Source of the DNA: K23-9 sp049680365
GTDB taxonomy: Bacteria; Planctomycetota; Planctomycetia; Pirellulales; Pirellulaceae
DNA: 18,528 nucleotides
Assembly (NCBI GenBank): GCA_049680365.1
Contig: JBAUHQ010000010.1
Location: 1-18,528 of the forward strand
Direction of reading: 5' to 3'
Positions 7,219 to 14,781 of the stretch are shown one piece after another. The notes beneath the pieces were generated by a model. That model worked only from the letters and a program-made list of their open reading frames with translations. It ran no database searches and was not told where the DNA came from. The translations under genes and the position numbers were made by a program. How positions within the stretch are numbered: position 1 is the first letter of the stretch; every line of letters begins with the position of its first letter.

Positions 7219-8592
7219 TTAGCTCAGCTTTCCAATTTCGCCCCAAAGGATCGCCGAAGCACGAATGCCTCGGTGGTAGTCGGCAACGCGAAACTTTTCG
7301 TTGGGACTGTGTGTGTTGTCGTCCGAAAGTCCCCAGCCCAATAGCAGACAATCACAATTGAGTACTTCTTGGAATCGCGTCACGATCGGGATTGATCCAC
7401 CTTCGCGAATCAGGACGGGTGGCGTTCCGAAAGCAGAATCAATGGCTGCTTTAGCGGCTTGCACAAATTTACTGTCGGTGTTGGCTAGCATGCCCGGCGC
7501 GCCGTGGTCGGGGCTGAGCGTCCAACGAATGCCCACGGGAGCGTGTTTGGCGAGGTGTTGCTGAAGTGCTGCGGTGATCTTGTTGGGGTCTTGATCGGGG
7601 ACCAATCGAAAGCTGAATTTCGCTGACGCCGTGGCTGGAATAATGGTTTTGACACCTTCACCTTGATGGCCTGCGGTCAAGCCGTTGATGTCAAATGTGG
7701 GGCGTGCCCAGCGTCGCTCGTCGGCGCTGTAGCCGGCTTCACCAAAAAGCTCGTCCACACCGATGGCTTTGGCAAACTTCTTTTCGTCTTGTGGCAACGC
7801 TCGCCATTGTGCCCGTTCGTCTTCGTTCAAGTCACGCACGTCGTCGTAGTAGCCGTCAATTTGAATGCGACCTTGATCGTCGACCATGGACGAGAGCAAA
7901 TGGCACAGCGCGATCGCGGGATTCATCACCGCGCCACCAAACGAACCACTGTGCAAGTCTTGACTTGGGCCGTCGACTTGTAATTCGTACGTCGCGATCC
8001 CACGCAGTCCGTAGGTAATCGCGGGTTGACCATCGGCGTATTGGCTGCTGTCGCTGATTACGACACAATCGCAGGCCAGTCGCTGGCTCAATTCAGGCAA
8101 CATGCGTTCTAAGTTTTCGCTACCGACTTCTTCTTCACCCTCAATCAAGAACTTGATTTGCAGCGGCAGTGGTTCACCTGTGGCCAGCCAATCACACACG
8201 CTTTGAATGTGTGTCAGTACTTGGCCTTTGTCATCCGTCGCACCGCGTGCGTACAAGTTTCCGTCGCGAATCGTTGGCTCAAACGGAGCGGAAACCCACT
8301 GCTCCAGTGGTTCGACCGGCTGCACATCATAATGTCCGTAGACGACAACGACTGGTGCGCCGTCCACTGGCGGCGTTTCGGCCAAGACCATCGGATGGCC
8401 CTCGGTCGGAATCAATTCGACACTCAATCCGGCAGCTTGCAGTTTATCGGCCAGCCATTTGCATGCACTCAGCACATCCTCCACCCGCGTGCTGTCGCTA
8501 CTAATACTGGGGATCTTCAGCCACTCAACAAGCTCATCCAAGTGACGCTGGGAGGCTGAATCCAAAGTGTCCAAAAGCGATGCGGGAACCAT
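7219..8592 (-). CDS. M20-family metallopeptidase, dipeptidase-like
   Basis: This is a 457-residue zinc-dependent aminoacylase/dipeptidase of peptidase family M20, closest in style to the carnosinase/DUG1 branch. All expected metal and catalytic residues are visible: His87 in GHYDVQP, bridging Asp120 in RGATDDKG, the Glu154 base and Glu155 ligand in EGEEEVGS, Asp181 in VISDSS, and His428 in DNTHSPNE. The dimerisation-domain His214 (DLHSG) and GGSIPIV are also present. No signal peptide is seen, so it is probably cytoplasmic and involved in dipeptide turnover; the substrate is not predictable from sequence. The ATG at 8592 has AGAAG ~6 nt upstream. It is transcribed ahead of serS and divergently from clpS. 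Confidence 0.93.
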   Translation of the reverse strand: MVPASLLDTLDSASQRHLDELVEWLKIPSISSDSTRVEDVLSACKWLADKLQAAGLSVELIPTEGHPMVLAETPPVDGAPVVVVYGHYDVQPVEPLEQWVSAPFEPTIRDGNLYARGATDDKGQVLTHIQSVCDWLATGEPLPLQIKFLIEGEEEVGSENLERMLPELSQRLACDCVVISDSSQYADGQPAITYGLRGIATYELQVDGPSQDLHSGSFGGAVMNPAIALCHLLSSMVDDQGRIQIDGYYDDVRDLNEDERAQWRALPQDEKKFAKAIGVDELFGEAGYSADERRWARPTFDINGLTAGHQGEGVKTIIPATASAKFSFRLVPDQDPNKITAALQQHLAKHAPVGIRWTLSPDHGAPGMLANTDSKFVQAAKAAIDSAFGTPPVLIREGGSIPIVTRFQEVLNCDCLLLGWGLSDDNTHSPNEKFRVADYHRGIRASAILWGEIGKLS

Positions 8593-8658
8593 GGTTTTCT
8601 TCTGGGGATAATTCTGGTCAAAAACACGAGTTTAAGGGAGCTGCCGACTACGTAATTT

Positions 8659-8743
8659 GGTCAGTAGCTCAGTTGGTGGAACCTCGCAAGCCGCAGGGGC
8701 ATAATGGACAAAAGTAGTTGGTTTTCGTCCAGTTAGTTACTGC
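8659..8743 (+). other. tRNA-like relic (degenerate)
   Basis: The stretch TAGCTCAGTTGGTGGAAC (8665-8682) matches the D-arm of many bacterial tRNAs (GCTC-AGTTGGT-GAGC) with the second stem strand damaged. At 8717-8733, about where the T-arm should be, GTTGG/CCAGT can form a 5-bp stem (two wobbles) around a 7-nt loop TTTTCGT. The middle holds CCTCGC/GCAGGG, a poor anticodon arm lacking the invariant T33, and the acceptor strands match only as CAGT/ACTG. It cannot be a functional tRNA as read; it could be a decayed tRNA or chance resemblance strongest in the D-arm. Confidence 0.35.
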
Positions 8744-8814
8744 TTAGCGATCCCGCCAGCGCTACAATATATCCGCAACATGGCTCAGGAGAATGACGCT
8801 CGATTGAGTCTGTT

Positions 8815-8852
8815 TTGGCAGACGACCGAAAGTTTGCATGCCAAGTTTTTTT
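8815..8852 (+). terminator. Possible leader terminator upstream of clpS
   Basis: TTGGCA (8815-8820) pairs with TGCCAA (8839-8844) around an 18-nt loop, and a run of seven T (8846-8852) follows one base later. This is the shape of a weak intrinsic terminator on the plus strand, placed ~45 nt before the clpS start codon. The 6-bp stem and long loop make it doubtful. Confidence 0.3.
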
Positions 8853-8895
8853 GAGTTTGAGACGAAGTAGTACGAAAGAAAGGAGCGTGGTCAGC

Positions 8896-9240
8896 ATGGC
8901 AGATCAAGACACAGCAGTCGCGGAACCCAAAGTTGTTCTTCGGCGCGAAAAGAAAAAGCAGCCCAAAAAGCAACCTCAGTACAACGTCATCCTTTGGGAT
9001 GACACGGATCACAGTTACGAATACGTTGTGTTGATGATGAAACGACTGTTTCGCCATCCCATCGAAATGGGGTTCAAGATCGCCAAAGAAGTCGATTCAT
9101 CGGGGCGCGCCATCTGCATGACGACCACGATGGAGCATGCTGAGCTGAAACGAGATCAAGTTCACGCGTTCGGCAAAGACGAGTTGATTCCTCGTTGCAA
9201 AGGCAGCATGTCAGCGACCATCGAGCCCGTCACGGGCTAG
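8896..9240 (+). CDS. clpS: ATP-dependent Clp protease adaptor ClpS
   Basis: ClpS delivers N-degron substrates to the ClpA(C)P protease in the cytoplasm. The 114-residue protein has a Lys/Gln-rich mobile N-terminal extension (1-28), typical for the family, then the ClpS fold at 29-112. Family landmarks are YNVILWDD, YEYVVLMMKRLF, GRAICMTTT and EHAELKRDQV. Aligned by eye to E. coli ClpS, the N-degron pocket differs: Asn34 is Asp35, Asp36 is Thr37, His66 is Asp67, gatekeeper Met40 is Tyr41, Met62 is Ala63; only Asp35 is retained (Asp36). I chose the ATG at 8896 because AGGAG sits 10 nt upstream; an earlier in-frame start at 8815 would run through the leader hairpin. mtaB follows after 28 nt, probably in the same transcript. 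No clpA or clpC lies in the window. Confidence 0.9.
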   Translation: MADQDTAVAEPKVVLRREKKKQPKKQPQYNVILWDDTDHSYEYVVLMMKRLFRHPIEMGFKIAKEVDSSGRAICMTTTMEHAELKRDQVHAFGKDELIPRCKGSMSATIEPVTG

Positions 9241-9268
9241 AGATCCTCATCAAAGACTGATTGTTTTT

Positions 9269-10588
9269 ATGTCTGCCAAACTGCGTGTGGCCACTTTGGG
9301 CTGCAAGGTGAACCAATACGAAACCGAATTGGTTCGCCAAGGCTTGCAACGTGTTGGTTACACCGACTGTGTGGATGACGAAGTGGCCGACGTGTGCATC
9401 GTCAATACTTGCACCGTGACGAACGATGGTGATGCCAAGAGCCGCCAAGTCGTCCGTCGGCTGCATCGCAAGAACCCAGATGCCCGTATCGTGGTGATGG
9501 GATGTTATGCGACGCGTGCTCCTGACGAAGTCGCCGCATTGCCTGGCGTGACCGAAGTCGTCACCGACAAACGCGAACTTCCGGATCTGATGTCGCGTTT
9601 TGGCGTGATCGATGTGCCGACCGGACTGGATGGTTTCTCAGGACGCCAACGAGCGTATGTGAAAGTTCAAGACGGTTGCATGCTCAGGTGTAGTTATTGC
9701 ATTATTCCGCACGTTCGCCCAAGCCTAACGTCACGGCCAAAGCAACACATCGTTGACGAAGTGCAGCGTCTCGTGGACTCGGGGCACCAAGAAGTCGTCC
9801 TGACAGGCATTCACTTGGGGCACTACGGCGTTGATTGGAATCGCAATAAACCGAAGGAAGATTGGGTGCGATTGGCCCATCTGCTTCGTGATCTTTGTCA
9901 GCTCAAAGGCGATTTTAGGATCCGGCTAAGCAGTATCGAAGCGACCGAGGTGACACGGGAATTGATTGCGATCATGCAGGAATTTTCCGATCGCGTCGTG
10001 CCGCACATGCACCTTTGTTTGCAAAGTGGCAGCGACAGCGTATTGCGCCGCATGCGGCGGAGATGGGGCACGCGGATGTTTTTGGATCGCTGTAGGTTGC
10101 TTCGCCAGTCGCTTCGACTGCCAGCCATCACGACCGACATCATTGTTGGGTTTCCAGGTGAAACGGAAGCAGAGTTTGAGCAGACGATGGCGACTTGTCG
10201 TGCAGCGGGCTTTTCAAAGATCCATGCCTTCCCCTTTAGTGCTCGGCGTGGCACGCCAGCCGCGGAGATGGAAAACCAGATTCCCAAGTCACTGCAAAGC
10301 GAGCGAGTGGCTCGACTAACGGAGTTGGAATCGGAATTGCGAATGGAATACTACGAAAGCTTGGTGGGACAAGACGTTCAAGTCATGATCGAATCCGAGA
10401 CGCAGTTGACCGAATTGCAGTTGACCGGGGTCGGTGATGTGACTGGCCAACGAGTTTTGCGCGGCACGACTTGTCGCTACGCCCCGGCGGAGTTCGTGAC
10501 AAGCGATCCGGCGATGCAAGTCAGTCGATTGGCGAACTTGCGAGTCAGCGCGACCGACGGCGAAAAACTCTCGGCCATCAGCGTTTAA
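9269..10588 (+). CDS. mtaB: tRNA (t6A37) methylthiotransferase MtaB-type
   Basis: This radical-SAM enzyme with two iron-sulfur clusters converts t6A37 to ms2t6A37 in tRNAs reading ANN codons, improving decoding accuracy. The 439 residues match the family. The N-terminal UPF0004 domain (~5-105) holds the three ligands of the auxiliary cluster: Cys12 (LGCKVNQYE), Cys48 (NTCTV), Cys79 (MGCYA). The radical-SAM cluster motif is Cys137-x3-Cys141-x2-Cys144 (CMLRCSYC), followed by a TIM barrel with TGIHLGHYG and DIIVGFPGET. A TRAM-like C-terminal part covers ~365-435. LGCKVNQYETE and the NTCTVTNDGDAKSRQ segment favour MtaB over MiaB and RimO. The ATG at 9269 has no clear Shine-Dalgarno; translation may depend on clpS 28 nt upstream. 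Confidence 0.94.
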   Translation: MSAKLRVATLGCKVNQYETELVRQGLQRVGYTDCVDDEVADVCIVNTCTVTNDGDAKSRQVVRRLHRKNPDARIVVMGCYATRAPDEVAALPGVTEVVTDKRELPDLMSRFGVIDVPTGLDGFSGRQRAYVKVQDGCMLRCSYCIIPHVRPSLTSRPKQHIVDEVQRLVDSGHQEVVLTGIHLGHYGVDWNRNKPKEDWVRLAHLLRDLCQLKGDFRIRLSSIEATEVTRELIAIMQEFSDRVVPHMHLCLQSGSDSVLRRMRRRWGTRMFLDRCRLLRQSLRLPAITTDIIVGFPGETEAEFEQTMATCRAAGFSKIHAFPFSARRGTPAAEMENQIPKSLQSERVARLTELESELRMEYYESLVGQDVQVMIESETQLTELQLTGVGDVTGQRVLRGTTCRYAPAEFVTSDPAMQVSRLANLRVSATDGEKLSAISV

Positions 10589-10607
10589 GCAAGCGACGCG
10601 ATTTCAG

Positions 10608-11168
10608 TTAAGAATCGCTGCCACGCATTTTGTCGCGAGCGCGACTGAGGACAGGACCAACGCTGTTTTCGGCAATTCCGACGACTTGGCTGATTTGAGC
10701 GTACGACTTGCCTTCCAAGTGATACATGCGAACGACGCTGGCTTCCTTTTCGTCCAGTCGGGTCATCAACTTTTCCACTTCCTCACGGTCTTCCATCCGT
10801 GTTGGCAGGCCGTTTTGCCCCGGCGTGGCTTCGTTCAAAGTTGCATTGGTACGCTGCGTGATGGGTGGGGATGCCGTCAAGCGTCTTGCGATCACGCGCC
10901 GTGCAATGACGGTCAGATAGGTTGCCAGCGAACAGTTGCGACGGAACTTTCGCAACACGCCAAAGTCATTGGCGATGATTGTCAGGAAGACGTCCGACAC
11001 AAGATCTTCGCGCGTCGATTCATCTAGCTGAATATGACGCGATTCTGCCGTGTGGTTGGCAACGTGAACGACCAAACCCAAAAAGCGATCGACGAAGTCT
11101 TGCCATGCGCGAGGCGCACGATCCAAGCATCGCTGAAGGAGTTGACGATCGACTTCAGAAAGACTCAC
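10608..11168 (-). CDS. ECF-like RNA polymerase sigma factor
   Basis: This is a sigma-70-family factor with only regions 2 and 4, so it should direct RNA polymerase to an alternative promoter set. Region 2 covers about residues 20-95 (AWQDFVDRFLGLVVHVANHT, then DLVSDVFLTIIANDFGVLRKF, SLATYLTVIARRVIARRL). Region 4 covers about 130-182 (LMTRLDEKEASVVRMYHLEG, then SYAQISQVVGIAENSVGPVLSRARDK). The start is uncertain: GTG 11168 opens VSLSEVDRQLLQRCLD, which resembles the start of planctomycete relatives as I recall them; GTG 11207 adds 13 residues and is bounded by an in-frame stop directly upstream. Neither has a good ribosome binding site. No anti-sigma gene is adjacent. It is convergent with mtaB, 19 nt apart, and divergent to the GGDEF gene. 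Confidence 0.88.
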   Translation of the reverse strand: MSLSEVDRQLLQRCLDRAPRAWQDFVDRFLGLVVHVANHTAESRHIQLDESTREDLVSDVFLTIIANDFGVLRKFRRNCSLATYLTVIARRVIARRLTASPPITQRTNATLNEATPGQNGLPTRMEDREEVEKLMTRLDEKEASVVRMYHLEGKSYAQISQVVGIAENSVGPVLSRARDKMRGSDS

Positions 11169-11631
11169 GAGAGCAGTACCACGATGTTGCGAACGAAGTG
11201 CCGGCACTCAGGCCGCTTGGCGACGCTGAAAGCCCTTGGTTTGATTGCCAGGATCGACCGTAGCCGTGCCCTGGAAAACATTAAAACAACCCAAATGCAT
11301 AGTAGGTACGGAGTCGGCTTATCGCAAGCATTACGATCGCTTCGGGCCTCAGTTCAGGCGAAACGCTAGACGCTCAGTCGAATCGGGGGTTCTGCGCAGG
11401 ATTTCGGGCCAAAGGTCGCGTCCATCCAGTGAGATCTCTTCGTGTTCAAAACCCCCTGTTCGAGGACTCTATCTCCGAAGTAATGTCCGAAGAACTGCGT
11501 TTTGAGGGGCAATTGGCTTTAATTCGGGATTGCGAAATCGTTTTCGCGATAGTTCTTTTGCTTCGTCCTTGTTTCTGACGTAGGAAAAGATGTTCACCGT
11601 AGTCCCGCTGTAGTTTTCTTGTGCAATCGCT
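11169..11631. promoter_or_regulatory. Long divergent gap between sigma factor and GGDEF genes
   Basis: About 460 bp with no gene I can support. It should contain both promoters. Visible structure: distant complementary blocks GGGGGTT (11385-11391) and AACCCCC (11450-11456), a 7-bp direct repeat TCCGAAG (11474 and 11486, 12 bp apart), and a perfect inverted repeat GCGAAA-TCGT-TTTCGC (11532-11547) ~85 nt before the GGDEF gene, which could be an operator. Open frames here lack family resemblance. Confidence 0.45.
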
Positions 11632-13893
11632 ATGACCGATACAATACGACCATCGACCACCAACGTTGACACCATTGTCTCGCCAATTGCACCCGGGCTT
11701 CCTGAGAATGGATCCATTAAGAACGCCGTGGAGAGCAGCCAGGAAGATGTCAGTCGATTATTGGCAAAGCTCCAAGAGAGCGCTCCGGTTGCGGAAGAAT
11801 CACGTCGGCAACTGACCGACAGCAGTACTGAAAACGAGCTGGCTGTCGTCCGATTGGGGATGGCGACTTCGCTCTACTATTCGCTTCGCACAAAGCATGC
11901 GGCGACCGCAGCTCACTGTTTGCGAGTGGCTTTAACTTGTTCGGCTTGGGCCAGTCGTTTGGGATTGGATAGTGAATCACGCGACCGCATTGAAGTCGCA
12001 GGGTTGCTTCATGACTTGGGCAAAATCGGTGTGCCCGATCGGATCCTGCGCAAACCATCTCAGTTGACCGTCAACGAGCAGTTGACGATGGACTGCTGCC
12101 CCGAAATGGGATGCGAAATCCTTCGCGGTTGCACCTCTGACCAGGAATTACTAAATATCGTTCGGCATGCAAATACTTGGTACCAGAGTCGTCGACACGA
12201 TGAATTCCCGCAGGGCGACGCGCTGCCTATGGGAGCTCGAATGCTGTCGATTGCGGGTGCCTTTGACGCGATGACAACCGATCATGTTTATCGGCCCGCA
12301 ATGAGCCGCGAGAAAGCACTGAGCTGTTTGATCGAAGGCAGTGGTTCACAATTTGACCCCGAGCTGGTTAGTGACTTTGCTCGAATGCTGGAAGACCGTC
12401 CAGAGATGCTGCATGGCGCTGTAGTGGAACGCTGGCTACAACAGCTTCAACCCAATCAACTGGCTGGCCGCTGGTCAACGCCAACTGGACCGTCCGGACA
12501 ACGATCAGATACCAAGAGTGTTCGCCGCGAAACCTATTTCCATAATCGACTACTGCGTGACCTGAATGACGGTGTCGTGTTCACCGATGCCGAAGGAACG
12601 ATCACGCACTGGAATGACGCCATGGCTAAACTAACGGGCATCACTTCGGATGCCATCGTTGGCCAGACCTGGAGTACCAAATCGGTTGGCTTGCGCGATA
12701 TTGCAACGACGGCAGAGATGACGGCCTGTCCCCTGCGTGACTGCATTGAACAGGCGACGACTGTCTCACGTGTGATGATGTTGGGGGACCAAGAGGAAAA
12801 GGCAATCTCAGTTCACGTCCAGGTTTCATCCGTCGCTGACGATCAACGCGGTCAGTTGGGCACAGTGATTGTCTTGCACGACAACACTCAGCGTCTGAAT
12901 ATGGAGGAGCAGCTGGAAACGCTTCATCACAAAACCACCATGGACGCACTGACAAGTGTCTCCAATCGTGCTCACTTTGACGAAGTACTGGCGTCCATGG
13001 TTCAGTCAATGAGCAATGGAGGTGACCGGTTTAGTTTGGTCATCTGTGACATTGACCATTTCAAACGCGTCAACGACGTACACGGTCACCCAGCCGGCGA
13101 CGAGGCGCTCATCAAGTTCGCCGAAGTGCTTCGCGAACATTCTCGCGAAGGTGACCTAGTCGCTCGATATGGTGGTGAAGAATTCTTGTTGCTCGCTGCG
13201 AACTGCGACAATGCGACTGCGGCCAAACGAGCTGACTTGATCCGGCAAGCGTTGGAAAAAACACACATGCCAAGCTTGGGCGGCGAAGCTGTCACGGCCA
13301 GCTTTGGTGTTACCGAATATCAACCTGGCGATACGGCCGAAACGGTTTTGTCGCGATCGGATCGTGCGTTATTAAAAGCGAAGGACAATGGTCGGAACCG
13401 AGTCGTTCAATTGGGCAGCGGCGGTGGTCCCGTTGAGATACAGAAAGAATCAGTCGAAAAAGCTGGCTGGTTCAGTTGGTTCGATTCTGGCAGTCGCAAA
13501 GCGGAAACAACCGTCGACATTTTGACGCCGGTTCCAGCTGAATTGGCGATTGAAAAACTAAAGGGGTTTATCGCCGATCATGGTGCCGAGATCATCAGCG
13601 TGAACGAGAGCCAGGTGTCGCTGAAACTTCAGACGCTTTGCGTCTCGGGTGGACGCCGCCGAGTCGATCAGCATGTCGGGTTGAGACTCGATATGACGCT
13701 CAGCGAAGCCCGCTCCAGCGAAGTTGGGCCAGGACGGAGCGCTTTGGCGGGTGGATCTAAGATTCATGTCATCTTGGCTCCGTTGAAAAACCGCGATCGT
13801 CGCAGTGCCGAACTTCAAGGCTGTGTGGACAATGTCATTGCCAGCCTGCGAAGTTATTTGATGGGCGAAATCGTCGCCAAGGACACCAACTAG
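11632..13893 (+). CDS. Degenerate HD-GYP / PAS / GGDEF hybrid, predicted diguanylate cyclase
   Basis: This 753-residue protein is predicted to make cyclic di-GMP. Order: N-terminal linker with a short helical segment (35-70); HD-GYP-like domain (~85-255); PAS sensor domain (~303-420); GGDEF domain (~432-595); unrecognised C-terminal domain (~610-753). The GGDEF active site is intact as GGEEF at 514-518, with DIDHFKRVND and an inhibitory-site RxxD (Arg505-Asp508). The HD-GYP part keeps His127-Asp128 in LLHDLGKIGVPD, but the HPxxG His is Cys156, the HHE pair reads His-Ala, and GYP is replaced by EFP (191-193), so phosphodiesterase activity is doubtful and a sensory or docking role is more likely. 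No signal peptide or membrane segment is seen, so it is probably cytoplasmic. The ATG at 11632 lacks a clear ribosome binding site. Confidence 0.9.
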   Translation: MTDTIRPSTTNVDTIVSPIAPGLPENGSIKNAVESSQEDVSRLLAKLQESAPVAEESRRQLTDSSTENELAVVRLGMATSLYYSLRTKHAATAAHCLRVALTCSAWASRLGLDSESRDRIEVAGLLHDLGKIGVPDRILRKPSQLTVNEQLTMDCCPEMGCEILRGCTSDQELLNIVRHANTWYQSRRHDEFPQGDALPMGARMLSIAGAFDAMTTDHVYRPAMSREKALSCLIEGSGSQFDPELVSDFARMLEDRPEMLHGAVVERWLQQLQPNQLAGRWSTPTGPSGQRSDTKSVRRETYFHNRLLRDLNDGVVFTDAEGTITHWNDAMAKLTGITSDAIVGQTWSTKSVGLRDIATTAEMTACPLRDCIEQATTVSRVMMLGDQEEKAISVHVQVSSVADDQRGQLGTVIVLHDNTQRLNMEEQLETLHHKTTMDALTSVSNRAHFDEVLASMVQSMSNGGDRFSLVICDIDHFKRVNDVHGHPAGDEALIKFAEVLREHSREGDLVARYGGEEFLLLAANCDNATAAKRADLIRQALEKTHMPSLGGEAVTASFGVTEYQPGDTAETVLSRSDRALLKAKDNGRNRVVQLGSGGGPVEIQKESVEKAGWFSWFDSGSRKAETTVDILTPVPAELAIEKLKGFIADHGAEIISVNESQVSLKLQTLCVSGGRRRVDQHVGLRLDMTLSEARSSEVGPGRSALAGGSKIHVILAPLKNRDRRSAELQGCVDNVIASLRSYLMGEIVAKDTN

Positions 13894-13947
13894 CCACACC
13901 CGACAAACTTTCAAACGCCCTTTTCGTGCCCAATACATAGGGAATTC

Positions 13948-13968
13948 AGACGCTGAGCGACTGCGTCT
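13948..13968. repeat. Inverted repeat upstream of sodA
   Basis: AGACGC (13948-13953) and GCGTCT (13963-13968) form perfect 6-bp arms around a 9-nt spacer, 55 nt after the GGDEF gene and ~105 nt before the sodA start. It could be an operator or a weak terminator; there is no T-run. The remainder of the 180-bp gap shows no clear promoter hexamers. Confidence 0.25.
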
Positions 13969-14073
13969 CGCGGGGTCCCACTTGCGAGTCTTGCCTGGGT
14001 CGCTATCGTGCTATGTCAGTGTTTTCTAGGTTAGACACGCTCATACGCACACTTACACGGAGCTGAATTCAGC

Positions 14074-14697
14074 ATGGCTTATTCACTGCCAGAATTAGGG
14101 TACGCAAACGACGCCCTGGAGCCTCATATCGACGCTCGCACAATGGAAATTCACCACGGCAAACATCACGCCGGTTACGTCGCCAAAGTCAACGCTGCTG
14201 TCGAAGGCACCGACTTGGGCAGCCACTCGATCGAAGATTTGATCTCGAACTTGGCGACCGTCCCAGCCGACAAGCAAGGCGCTGTTCGCAACAACGGTGG
14301 CGGCCACGCCAACCATTCGCTGTTCTGGTCCGTGATGGGGCCAGGCAAAGGCGGAAACCCATCGGGCGATTTGGAAGCAGCCATCGTCAAAGCCTTCGGC
14401 AGCGTCGATGCGATGAAGGAACAGTTCAACAACGCCGCAGGCACTCGCTTCGGTAGCGGCTGGGCTTGGTTGTACGTCGACGGTGGCGAGCTAAAAGTTG
14501 GCAGTACCGCCAACCAAGACAACCCCTTGATGGGCGCAGATATCGCTGGCATCAGCGGCACGCCAATCTTAGGCTTGGACGTTTGGGAGCACGCTTACTA
14601 TTTGAACTATCAAAACCGCCGTCCCGACTACGTCAGCGCATTTTGGAACGTCGTCGACTGGGACGCCGTCGCCGCGCGTTTCGCCGCCGCCAAGTAG
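14074..14697 (+). CDS. sodA: Superoxide dismutase, manganese type
   Basis: It converts superoxide into oxygen and hydrogen peroxide. The 207-residue protein aligns along its whole length with the Fe/Mn SOD family, with metal ligands His28 (MEIHHGKHH), His81 (GGHANHSLFW), Asp169 and His173 (LGLDVWEHAYY). GGGHANH together with the outer-sphere Gln148 in TANQDNPL is the manganese-type pattern; FeSODs place the Gln elsewhere. FGSGWAWL and NYQNRRPDYV are also standard. No signal peptide is present, so it is cytoplasmic. The ATG at 14074 has GGAG 11 nt upstream. Transcription should end at the strong hairpin at 14784-14816, shared with the convergent gene. Confidence 0.97.
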   Translation: MAYSLPELGYANDALEPHIDARTMEIHHGKHHAGYVAKVNAAVEGTDLGSHSIEDLISNLATVPADKQGAVRNNGGGHANHSLFWSVMGPGKGGNPSGDLEAAIVKAFGSVDAMKEQFNNAAGTRFGSGWAWLYVDGGELKVGSTANQDNPLMGADIAGISGTPILGLDVWEHAYYLNYQNRRPDYVSAFWNVVDWDAVAARFAAAK

Positions 14698-14710
14698 TCT
14701 CGTCAGCAGA

Positions 14711-14760
14711 CGTTGTTACAACGCTTCGCGGCGTAATTCAGCATACACTCCGTTGCGGAG
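14711..14760. repeat. Two small perfect hairpins downstream of sodA
   Basis: CGTTG-TTA-CAACG (14711-14723) and CTCCG-TTG-CGGAG (14748-14760) are perfect 5-bp inverted repeats with 3-nt loops in the sodA 3' untranslated region, ahead of the main terminator. They may stabilise the messenger or be incidental. Confidence 0.4.
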
Positions 14761-14781
14761 CGTCGGAGCAACTGCCGCAAA

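Larger units (their letters stand above)
8593..8895. promoter_or_regulatory. Divergent gap between M20 peptidase and clpS
   Basis: About 300 bp containing the promoters of both flanking genes. It holds a tRNA-like relic (8659-8743), a TACAAT box (8763-8768) that could be a -10 for clpS, a 24-codon open frame (8780-8854) without a ribosome binding site, and a stem-loop followed by seven T (8815-8852). The AGGAG at 8881-8885 is the clpS ribosome binding site. Confidence 0.55.

Noticed and set aside
8780..8854. 24-codon frame (MAQENDARLSLFWQ...) in the clpS leader
   Set aside because: No Shine-Dalgarno, no regulatory codon pattern and unremarkable sequence; kept only as context for the leader hairpin.
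10598..10618. GCGATT/AATCGC inverted repeat between mtaB and the sigma gene
   Set aside because: Could be a convergent terminator, but there is no T-run on either side and it overlaps the sigma gene's last codons; too weak to annotate.
11469..11717. 82-codon minus-strand frame (MVSTLVVDGRIVSVIAIAQ...) opposite the GGDEF gene start
   Set aside because: It overlaps the N-terminus of the plus-strand gene, has no ribosome binding site and only a vague toxin-like look that I could not match to a family.
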